A program made the position numbers and the translations under genes. The notes under the pieces were generated by a model. That model worked only from the letters and a program-made list of their open reading frames with translations, was not told the origin of the DNA and searched no databases. DNA of 12,147 nucleotides from Piscirickettsiaceae bacterium (GTDB taxonomy: Bacteria; Pseudomonadota; Gammaproteobacteria; Nitrosococcales; Methylophagaceae), in the NCBI GenBank assembly GCA_030627065.1, contig DAOUSV010000032.1, positions 1 to 12,147 of the forward strand, in the 5' to 3' direction. Shown here piece after piece: positions 6,775-12,147 of the stretch (positions are counted from its first letter, which is position 1; each line of letters begins with the position of its first letter).

Positions 6775-8247
6775 TTACATTAACACCACATTAAACTGCT
6801 CACGCGTGTATTGCGATTCTAATTGAAACAAAATGGGTTTGCCAATAAACTGTTCTAATTCGGCAATGTTGGTTGAGTCTTCATCGTTCAATCTATCAAT
6901 AATATCTTGTGATGCTAATACTAAAAATTGTGACGTTTCATATTGCTTAGATTCACGCATAATTTCACGGAAAATTTCATAACATACTGTTTCAGCACTT
7001 TTTGCATAGCCCTTACCATCACAACATGGACACGGCTCACACATAATATGTTCAAGACTTTCTCGTGTTCGTTTACGTGTCATTTCAACCAAACCCAGCT
7101 CAGACACGCCACAAATATTATGACGCGCCCTATCTGGCAACATGGCTTTTTCTAAAGTTCGTAACACTTGCTCTCGATGTTCTTCTTCTTCCATATCAAT
7201 AAAATCGAGAATAATAATGCCACCCAAATTACGCACGCGTAACTGCCGAGCAATGGCTTGAGCCGCTTCAAGATTGGTTTTAAATATTGTTTCTTCTTGA
7301 TTACTCTTACCGACAAAACCACCGGTATTCACATCTACCGTCGTCATCGCCTCAGTTTGATCGAAGATCAAATAGCCACCTGATTTAAGTGGTACTTTTC
7401 GCTCCAAGGCTTTAGTTATTTCATCTTCAATACTGAATAAATCAAATAAAGGGCCATCGCCTTTGTAATGCTCTAAGCGAGAAGCACATTCAGGCATAAA
7501 GCCTTCTGAAAAACTTAATGCCTTAGAAAATGTTTCTCTTGAATCAATCCTTATTCGCTCAATATCATCTGAAAACAAATCACGCAAAGCTCGTAATGAG
7601 AGAGGCAAGTCTTCATACAGAGGCTCACCACATTTTGTTGATGATTTTTTATCTCCTAATTTATTCCACAAGCGATGTAGAAATTGTAGATCAGCCAATA
7701 ACGCTGTTTCTGTCACACCTTCTGCTGCGGTACGTAAAATATAACCGCCATCTCTATTTTCTAGTTGAGAGATAAGGCATGATTTCAGGCGTGTACGTTC
7801 CTCTTCACTTTCAATTTTAAGTGAAACACCGATACCTTGTGTCTCTGGCATATAAACTAAGTACCGCGATGACACCGATAATTGCGTTGTTAGTCGCGCC
7901 CCTTTTGAGCCTAGAGGATCTTTAATAACTTGGACTAGAACTTCTTGTCCTTCGCGTAATAATGATGTGATCGGCGGCACTTCTTTTGCTGACTCTTGTA
8001 AGTCACCGGTTTGACCTTTTGGAATTGAGATGTCCGATGCATGCAGAAAAGCAGCGCGTGTTAAACCGATTTCGACAAATGCAGCTTGCATGCCAGGCAA
8101 TACTCGACAGACTTTGCCTTTATATATATTGCCTACTAAACCTAGGTTTTCAGTTCGTTCAATAAAAATCTCTTGCAACACGCCATTATCGACCACCGCC
8201 GCACGCGTTTCACTGGGTGTTACATTAATTAGTATCTCACTGCTCAT
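6775..8247 (-). CDS. rng: Ribonuclease G
   Basis: A 490-residue endoribonuclease of the RNase E/G family (E. coli RNase G has 489). It trims the 5' end of 16S rRNA and takes part in mRNA decay. An S1 RNA-binding domain covers roughly residues 38-125 (VGNIYKGKVCRVLPGMQAAF). The two metal-binding catalytic aspartates are Asp305 in TTVDVNTGGFVG and Asp348 in IIILDFIDM, matching Asp303 and Asp346 of the RNase E core. Cys406 and Cys409 in CPCCDGKG form the zinc-link motif that joins subunits. There is no long C-terminal degradosome scaffold, so this is RNase G and not RNase E. The start at 8247 has GGACAG upstream with good spacing and overlaps the 3' end of maf by 11 bp. The gene ends 4 bp before yhdP. 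Confidence 0.97.
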   Translation of the reverse strand: MSSEILINVTPSETRAAVVDNGVLQEIFIERTENLGLVGNIYKGKVCRVLPGMQAAFVEIGLTRAAFLHASDISIPKGQTGDLQESAKEVPPITSLLREGQEVLVQVIKDPLGSKGARLTTQLSVSSRYLVYMPETQGIGVSLKIESEEERTRLKSCLISQLENRDGGYILRTAAEGVTETALLADLQFLHRLWNKLGDKKSSTKCGEPLYEDLPLSLRALRDLFSDDIERIRIDSRETFSKALSFSEGFMPECASRLEHYKGDGPLFDLFSIEDEITKALERKVPLKSGGYLIFDQTEAMTTVDVNTGGFVGKSNQEETIFKTNLEAAQAIARQLRVRNLGGIIILDFIDMEEEEHREQVLRTLEKAMLPDRARHNICGVSELGLVEMTRKRTRESLEHIMCEPCPCCDGKGYAKSAETVCYEIFREIMRESKQYETSQFLVLASQDIIDRLNDEDSTNIAELEQFIGKPILFQLESQYTREQFNVVLM

Positions 8248-8827
8248 TTATCTGTCCATTTAGCTGTGCTAATAACAATCCTGTTTCCCTTAATGGCAAT
8301 CCCATAATTCCGGAATAGCTTCCCTTAATTTGTTCGATAAATAATGCAGCTAACCCTTGTACAGCATACGAACCTGCTTTATCAGCACCTTCATTGGTTG
8401 AAATATACCACGCAATATCAGCATCACTTAATGTGGTAAATATCACGGTACTAATACTTAAAGTACATTGCTCACCCTTATTGCTGACAATCGCTACAGC
8501 AGTCATCACCTGATGGCTACACCCTGATAATTTCTGCAATATACGCTTGGCATCATCTGCATTCACAGGCTTACCTAAAACATCATCTACTAATACCACT
8601 GATGTATCAGAACCTAATACCGGCTTCTTATCCTGCACATCTAAACTATCCCAACCGGCTTGCGCTTTATCAATCGCAACACGTTTCACATAGTCTATTG
8701 GCGATTCGTTATGCAGGCGAGTTTCATCTACATCAACTGATAATACAGAGAATTCGACGCCAATTTGCGTGAGAAGTTCACGTCGTCTAGGTGATTTTGA
8801 TGCCAAATATATAGGAGGGAAATTCAT
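8237..8827 (-). CDS. maf: Maf-family nucleotide pyrophosphatase, YhdE type (dTTP/UTP)
   Basis: A 196-residue Maf/HAM1-fold enzyme that hydrolyses non-canonical or surplus nucleoside triphosphates to monophosphate and pyrophosphate. Motifs in order: ASKSPRRRELL (9-19), DETR (34-37), GSDT with probable catalytic Asp74, KP (86-87), DKAGSY (139-144) and GLPL (166-169). The DKAGSYAVQG form matches YhdE (dTTP/UTP) rather than YceF (7-methyl-GTP), whose equivalent is CAGSF. I chose the ATG at 8827, which overlaps the rlmH stop as ATGA and places ASxSPRR about 8 residues from the N-terminus as in E. coli. An upstream ATG at 8863 would add 12 unrelated residues inside rlmH. No Shine-Dalgarno precedes 8827, so translation probably depends on coupling to rlmH. 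Its 3' end overlaps rng by 11 bp. Maf is also next to rng in E. coli. Confidence 0.93.
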   Translation of the reverse strand: MNFPPIYLASKSPRRRELLTQIGVEFSVLSVDVDETRLHNESPIDYVKRVAIDKAQAGWDSLDVQDKKPVLGSDTSVVLVDDVLGKPVNADDAKRILQKLSGCSHQVMTAVAIVSNKGEQCTLSISTVIFTTLSDADIAWYISTNEGADKAGSYAVQGLAALFIEQIKGSYSGIMGLPLRETGLLLAQLNGQINEQ

Positions 8828-9294
8828 GCGCGATGATAAGGATGATTTTGAGTGACTGTCCATGCACGATATAGCTGTTCAGCCATAACGATACGAACTA
8901 ACGGGTGTGGTAATGTTAATGCAGATAATGACCAACGCTGATTAGCACGTTGTAAACACGCATCTATCAAACCATCTGGACCACCAACAATCAATGACAC
9001 ATCACGTCCATCTGCCTGCCAATTTTCTAACTGTTCAGAAAGTTGCTCTGTGGTCCATGACTTGCCCTTAACATCCAGAGCAACAACATGGTGATTGTCA
9101 GGAATTGCCGCCAAGATCCGTTCGCCTTCTTCACGCATCCATTGTGCTTCACTACCGCTTTTACCGCGTTTGGCTGGTGCTATTTCGTGTAAATGTAAAC
9201 TACACTCTCTCGGCAGGCGTTTGGCATATTCTTGATAGCCATCGGTTACCCACGATGGCATTTTTGTACCTACCGCAAGTAGGTTTAACTTCAT
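8824..9294 (-). CDS. rlmH: 23S rRNA (pseudouridine-1915-N3)-methyltransferase RlmH
   Basis: A 156-residue SPOUT-class methyltransferase (155 in E. coli) that uses S-adenosylmethionine to make m3-pseudouridine at 23S rRNA position 1915, in helix 69 of assembled 70S ribosomes. The trefoil-knot SAM-binding motif GGPDG is at 104-108. SLSALTLPH (122-130) and the near-invariant C-terminal NHPYHR (150-155) are both present, so the protein is full length. It begins with MKLNLLAVG, as usual for the family. The start at 9294 overlaps the rsfS stop by one base (TAATG) and the TGA stop overlaps the maf start (ATGA). The rsfS-rlmH pair is widely conserved; both products act on the ribosome. Confidence 0.97.
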   Translation of the reverse strand: MKLNLLAVGTKMPSWVTDGYQEYAKRLPRECSLHLHEIAPAKRGKSGSEAQWMREEGERILAAIPDNHHVVALDVKGKSWTTEQLSEQLENWQADGRDVSLIVGGPDGLIDACLQRANQRWSLSALTLPHPLVRIVMAEQLYRAWTVTQNHPYHRA

Positions 9295-9647
9295 TAGTCT
9301 TCAGCCAAAACCTGATCCGTTTTTTCTTCGACACTCCATAATTTTTCTAAATTATAAGTAGTTCGCATTTGCGGTGTCAGAATATGAGCAATCACATCAC
9401 CTAAATCAACTAACGCCCATTCACCTACGTTTTCGCCTTCCATACCTAGTGGTGGAACACCTGCCGCTTTTGCTTGCATAGAAACTTGTGTTGCTAAAGC
9501 TTTAACTTGGCGTGTTGATTTACCGGTAGCTATAATCATATAGTCCGTCACATCCGTCATTTCTTTCACATCCAACACGGTAATGTCTTCTGCTTTTATA
9601 TCTTCTAGTGCATCAATCACTAACAATTTTAATTCTTCAACCCGCAT
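9294..9647 (-). CDS. rsfS: Ribosomal silencing factor RsfS
   Basis: A 117-residue protein of the RsfS/YbeB/Iojap family. It binds ribosomal protein uL14 on the large subunit and blocks joining with the 30S subunit, lowering translation in starvation. Family signatures are clear: TDYMIIATGKSTRQVKAL (34-51), GEWALVDLGDVIAHI (75-89) and YNLEKLW (98-104). An acidic tail of about 13 residues makes it somewhat longer than the E. coli protein (105 residues). The start at 9647 has a good ribosome binding site, GGAG at 9658-9655 with 7-base spacing. It is the first gene of the rsfS-rlmH-maf-rng-yhdP-tldD run and needs its own promoter, because the gene upstream is divergent. Confidence 0.96.
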   Translation of the reverse strand: MRVEELKLLVIDALEDIKAEDITVLDVKEMTDVTDYMIIATGKSTRQVKALATQVSMQAKAAGVPPLGMEGENVGEWALVDLGDVIAHILTPQMRTTYNLEKLWSVEEKTDQVLAED

Positions 9648-9792
9648 TTAGGTACTCCAATAATAGTATAATTTCTTCTATTTTACCCTATGCGGCTCAC
9701 TTAAGTTATATTTAACGCCGATCTAATACTTAAAACAGATTTAAAAGATAAATTCTTCGTCGTTCTTCTTCCGAAAATATTGAGACACTTCA
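9648..9792. promoter_or_regulatory. Divergent intergenic region between rsfS and the plus-strand gene
   Basis: 145 bp of AT-rich sequence between two divergent starts; it must hold promoters in both directions. For rsfS the best -10-like hexamer is TAAAAT (minus strand, 9685-9680), giving a leader of about 26 bases, but no good -35 sits at the right distance. For the plus-strand gene, TTAAGT (9701-9706) and TAATAC (9724-9729) are 17 bases apart but each matches consensus at only three positions. A perfect 8-bp palindrome ACTTAAGT lies at 9699-9706. A pyrimidine-rich stretch with repeated TTCTTC occupies 9753-9772. No promoter is assigned firmly. Confidence 0.5.
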
Positions 9793-10422
9793 ATGAAAGC
9801 ACCGCATAACGTATCCCTAATTGATTCTGATGTCATCTCTGAATGGCTTTACTTTGCCGTATTAGCAGAGCACTCTAGCGATTCAATCACTCAACTTATT
9901 GAGCTGAGCTTGGCATCCACCTTTTTAAAGCATCCGATTATTAGTGAAGCAGAAATTGATGCGGCGATAGATATGGATCTCACAACAATGCAGGAAGACA
10001 TCGCAAAGAATGCGAACTTTGTACAAGAATACAAAGCATCAATTAATCGCGACAGTATAAAACAAGAATTAATCGAAGCCGGTACCGGAGAACAATTTGA
10101 AGAAGGGCTTGCAGCCTGTGAAATTTTATCAGCCCTGCTCGGTGCTCCCTCTAAGGATTTTGTAGCTGTAAGTAATAGCTATGGCACAGACTTTACTCAG
10201 ACCTTTGAACATCTTACCCAACTCAGCAATAAGTCTGATTTACTCAGCCTAGGCTCGCAAGCCTTATCTATTATTAAAAAGTCACAAGAGAAGCAATTTA
10301 TCAAATCCAGAGGCTTAACAGATAAAAATGATATTGCTCGCTGGAAAATATCAATGACTAAACTTGAAAGTAAATTACATCAAGGTCTAGCTAACCACTC
10401 TGACGTTTTACCTGTCCAATAA
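9793..10422 (+). CDS. Hypothetical protein, family not recognised
   Basis: A 209-residue protein and the only plus-strand gene in the window. I recognise no family, motif or catalytic signature. It has no signal peptide or membrane segment, a single cysteine (in LAACEILSALLG, about residue 109), and long stretches that look mainly alpha-helical and charged, so it is probably a soluble cytosolic protein. The start at 9793 has only a weak GAG 8-10 bases upstream (TTGAGACACTTCA). Its frame is open for 209 codons, but its last 14 codons plus stop lie over the 3' end of the convergent DUF218 gene. Together with that gene it interrupts the usual nadD-rsfS neighbourhood. The reading frame is long and opposite to all flanking genes, so I take it as real; the function is unknown. 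Confidence 0.7.
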   Translation: MKAPHNVSLIDSDVISEWLYFAVLAEHSSDSITQLIELSLASTFLKHPIISEAEIDAAIDMDLTTMQEDIAKNANFVQEYKASINRDSIKQELIEAGTGEQFEEGLAACEILSALLGAPSKDFVAVSNSYGTDFTQTFEHLTQLSNKSDLLSLGSQALSIIKKSQEKQFIKSRGLTDKNDIARWKISMTKLESKLHQGLANHSDVLPVQ

Positions 10423-11180
10423 TAAACTGTTAAACCGATCCATTCTCGCCATGCGGGCTCTAACACTTCAAGGTGTTCAAAGAAATCAACATCCCATTGA
10501 CGATATTCTGGTCTATTACTACGGTAATCAACAGGATATGCAATAACAGTTATACCTTGTTTGCCAGCAATCGCTACCGATCGAGGCATATGAAAAGCCG
10601 ATGTCACAAGCAAATATATACCATCACTTTTTGGCAATAAGGGCTTCATTAATTGGAAGTTTTCATAGGTGTTACGTGATTGTGACTCAATGATTAATCG
10701 TTGATTATTAACGCCTAACTTTGTTAATAAGGTTTGAGCTATATTGCCTTCATTATCTTTGCCTTGATACTGCAATAAACCACTGCCACCAGAGAATATT
10801 ACGGCAGTTTCTGGATAGTGTTTCGCTAATATTGCTGTAGCAACATATCGGTCTCCGCCATTACCTAGCTCTTGCGTGTTCCAGCTTAAAGACTGTTTTA
10901 GTTCTTCTCCACCACCTAAAACGATAATGCCATCAATATTTATTGGCAGAGTATCCGGCTTAGAGAACCGAGATTCTAAAGGATAAATCAGTAAGTCGCC
11001 TAGTGGGTATAACAACAAGCTAATGCTAAAAAGTGCTGTTGGTAATAACACATATTTTGCCGCCTTAACTCTATTAAACAACACAAGAATTGTTGCCAAT
11101 GAAAACAATAGAATAATCAGGTTACTTGGGCTTAATAAGCCCCACGCCAGCTTTGATAATATGAAAAACAAATCCTCCAT
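10380..11180 (-). CDS. ElyC/SanA/YdcF family (DUF218) membrane protein
   Basis: A 266-residue inner-membrane protein with a DUF218 domain. Two hydrophobic helices lie at about residues 17-36 and 42-62, followed by the soluble domain. The domain signatures are DGIIVLGGG (83-91), the conserved Glu165 and SRNTYEN (168-174), and LVTSAFHMPRS (191-201) with His197 and Arg200. The length and two-helix start resemble E. coli ElyC (259 residues), which affects cell-wall and lipid-carrier metabolism in the envelope. SanA and YdcF share the domain, so the exact orthologue is open. The ATG at 11180 is 4 bp after the nadD stop, suggesting cotranscription with proA-nadD. Its 3' end overlaps the convergent plus-strand gene by 43 bp, and no terminator is visible there. 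Confidence 0.88.
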   Translation of the reverse strand: MEDLFFILSKLAWGLLSPSNLIILLFSLATILVLFNRVKAAKYVLLPTALFSISLLLYPLGDLLIYPLESRFSKPDTLPINIDGIIVLGGGEELKQSLSWNTQELGNGGDRYVATAILAKHYPETAVIFSGGSGLLQYQGKDNEGNIAQTLLTKLGVNNQRLIIESQSRNTYENFQLMKPLLPKSDGIYLLVTSAFHMPRSVAIAGKQGITVIAYPVDYRSNRPEYRQWDVDFFEHLEVLEPAWREWIGLTVYYWTGKTSEWLARP

Positions 11181-11184
11181 ATAG

Positions 11185-11805
11185 TTACTTTTTATATAAC
11201 CCCAGCATGCCCACTAGTTGAATAACAGCATCGGGTAATAGATATTGTGGGTTCTTATCATCTGCTATTTTTGCTCGAATATCTGTTGCTGATATAGCAA
11301 GTTGCGTCACAACAAGAGGCCAGACTTTACCAGCAGCTAATTGTTCATCCCCTTTTTCGGCAAGTTGGTTTTGATATTCGTCTGGCATGGTCAAGTTTTC
11401 ATTGGGGCGTTGCATCACTACGATATGAGCTAGTTCAAGTAATTTCTGCCAACGACTCCATGATTGTATCTCCGTAAATGCATCCGTACCCATTATTAAA
11501 AATAATGGATTATCAACAAAGTCTTCTCGTAAACTTAATAAGGTATCTACGGTATAAGAATCACCTTCTCTATGGATTTCACGATCATCAATAACAAACT
11601 GTTCATTATTCTTTATCGCTAATTGCAACATCGCTAGGCGTTGTTTGGGATTGGCTTGCGGTTGTTCTCGATGTGGTGGCCGAGCACTTGGAATCAATCG
11701 AATATGGTCTAAATCAAGCTGTTCCACAACATCTAAAGCCGTACGTAAATGTCCAAAATGAATAGGATCAAATGTGCCGCCTAAAATACCAATTGCTTCA
11801 CTCAT
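11185..11805 (-). CDS. nadD: Nicotinate-nucleotide adenylyltransferase NadD
   Basis: A 206-residue nucleotidyltransferase that joins nicotinate mononucleotide and ATP to give nicotinate adenine dinucleotide and pyrophosphate, the step before NAD synthetase. It starts with GGTFDPIHFGHL (9-20), which contains the family ATP-binding His-x-Gly-His motif. PPHR (43-46), SYTVDTL (83-89), MGTDAF (105-110) and ISATDIR (171-177, the second ATP-binding motif) follow in the family order. The length is normal and the C-terminal LGLYKK is typical. The ATG at 11805 overlaps the proA stop as ATGA. In many relatives rsfS comes next; here a DUF218 gene follows after 4 bp instead. Confidence 0.97.
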   Translation of the reverse strand: MSEAIGILGGTFDPIHFGHLRTALDVVEQLDLDHIRLIPSARPPHREQPQANPKQRLAMLQLAIKNNEQFVIDDREIHREGDSYTVDTLLSLREDFVDNPLFLIMGTDAFTEIQSWSRWQKLLELAHIVVMQRPNENLTMPDEYQNQLAEKGDEQLAAGKVWPLVVTQLAISATDIRAKIADDKNPQYLLPDAVIQLVGMLGLYKK

Positions 11806-12147
11806 TCTCTGATTTGACCGCTACCCAATACAATCCATTTTTGTGATGTTAACCCCTCTAATCCAACCGGGCCGCGAGCATGGATCTTATCGGTAGAAAT
11901 GCCAATTTCAGCACCTAAGCCATATTCAAAGCCATCAGCAAAACGAGTTGATGCATTGACCATGACCGAACTAGAATCCACTTCAGCTAAAAACTGACGA
12001 GAACGGCTATAGTTTTCAGTAACAATCGTTTCGGTATGACCTGAACTATGTTGATGAATATGCTCCATCGCAGCCTCAACACCATCGACAATACGAATTG
12101 ATAAGATAGGTGCTAAATATTCAGTATCCCAATCTTCATCGGTTGCC
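11802..12147 (-). CDS. proA: Gamma-glutamyl phosphate reductase ProA (C-terminal part)
   Basis: The last 114 residues of ProA; the gene continues beyond the right edge. ProA reduces gamma-glutamyl phosphate with NADPH to glutamate semialdehyde, the second step of proline synthesis. Visible family landmarks are DWDTEYLAPILSIRIVDG, SGHTETIVTEN, VNASTRFADGFEYGLGAEIG and HARGPVGLEGLTSQKWI. The internal ATG at 12068 is not the start, because the frame is open upstream and clearly encodes ProA to the window edge. The catalytic cysteine lies in the missing part. The TGA stop overlaps the nadD start by ATGA, so the two genes are cotranscribed and probably translationally coupled. Confidence 0.97.
   Translation of the reverse strand, partial: ATDEDWDTEYLAPILSIRIVDGVEAAMEHIHQHSSGHTETIVTENYSRSRQFLAEVDSSSVMVNASTRFADGFEYGLGAEIGISTDKIHARGPVGLEGLTSQKWIVLGSGQIRE

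Noticed and set aside
6943..8263. Plus-strand frames opposite rng
   Set aside because: Antisense shadows of RNase G, whose conserved motifs explain the coding pattern.
8828..8863. 12-residue N-terminal extension of Maf from the ATG at 8863
   Set aside because: It lies inside the conserved rlmH 3' end, is Ser-rich and unlike Maf N-termini, and the ATG at 8827 gives the typical ATGA junction.
11174..11180. Strong GGAGG at the start of the DUF218 gene as evidence for a later start
   Set aside because: The GGAGG lies within the first three codons and no ATG or GTG follows at a usable distance; the only TTG is two bases away.
11802..12068. A separate 88-residue gene starting at the ATG at 12068
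   Set aside because: The frame is open upstream to the window edge and encodes continuous ProA sequence, so this ATG is an internal methionine.

Overview
This window looks like ordinary chromosome from an AT-rich gammaproteobacterium. The evidence is the gene set (an E. coli-like RNase G, YhdP, TldD, RlmH, RsfS and a YhdE-type Maf) and its order. A free-living sulfur- or C1-using lineage of the Thiotrichales/Methylococcales kind would fit, but that placement is inference. Almost everything is on the minus strand, so the text below follows transcription from the right end to the left end. No tRNA, rRNA, CRISPR array, insertion sequence or phage gene is visible.

Right part (about 12147 to 10380, minus): the 3' end of proA (proline synthesis), overlapping by ATGA with nadD (NAD synthesis), then 4 bp later a two-helix membrane protein of the ElyC/SanA/YdcF (DUF218) family. 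A lone plus-strand gene of unknown function (9793-10422) runs towards the DUF218 gene, and the two overlap tail to tail by 43 bp. These two genes separate nadD from rsfS, which are neighbours in many gammaproteobacteria.

Middle part (9647 to 1461, minus): rsfS-rlmH-maf-rng-yhdP-tldD, packed with 1-11 bp overlaps or gaps of at most 48 bp. It covers ribosome silencing, 23S rRNA methylation, a Maf nucleotide pyrophosphatase, RNA processing, phospholipid transport to the outer membrane and a peptide-cleaving metalloprotease. The 145-bp divergent gap at 9648-9792 must hold the promoters for rsfS and for the unknown plus-strand gene.

Left part (1460 to 1, minus): a 145-bp structured intergenic segment with imperfect inverted ends and internal hairpins. 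It is followed by the most interesting pair. One gene encodes a PP-loop ATPase with MnmA/ThiI-like cysteines fused to a C-terminal NFACT-R-like RNA-binding domain. The other encodes a TusA-type sulfur carrier and overlaps it by ATGA. Together they look like a compact sulfur-relay and RNA-thiolation module whose RNA target and modified base are not evident from sequence. A possible start of a further minus-strand gene lies at the extreme left edge.
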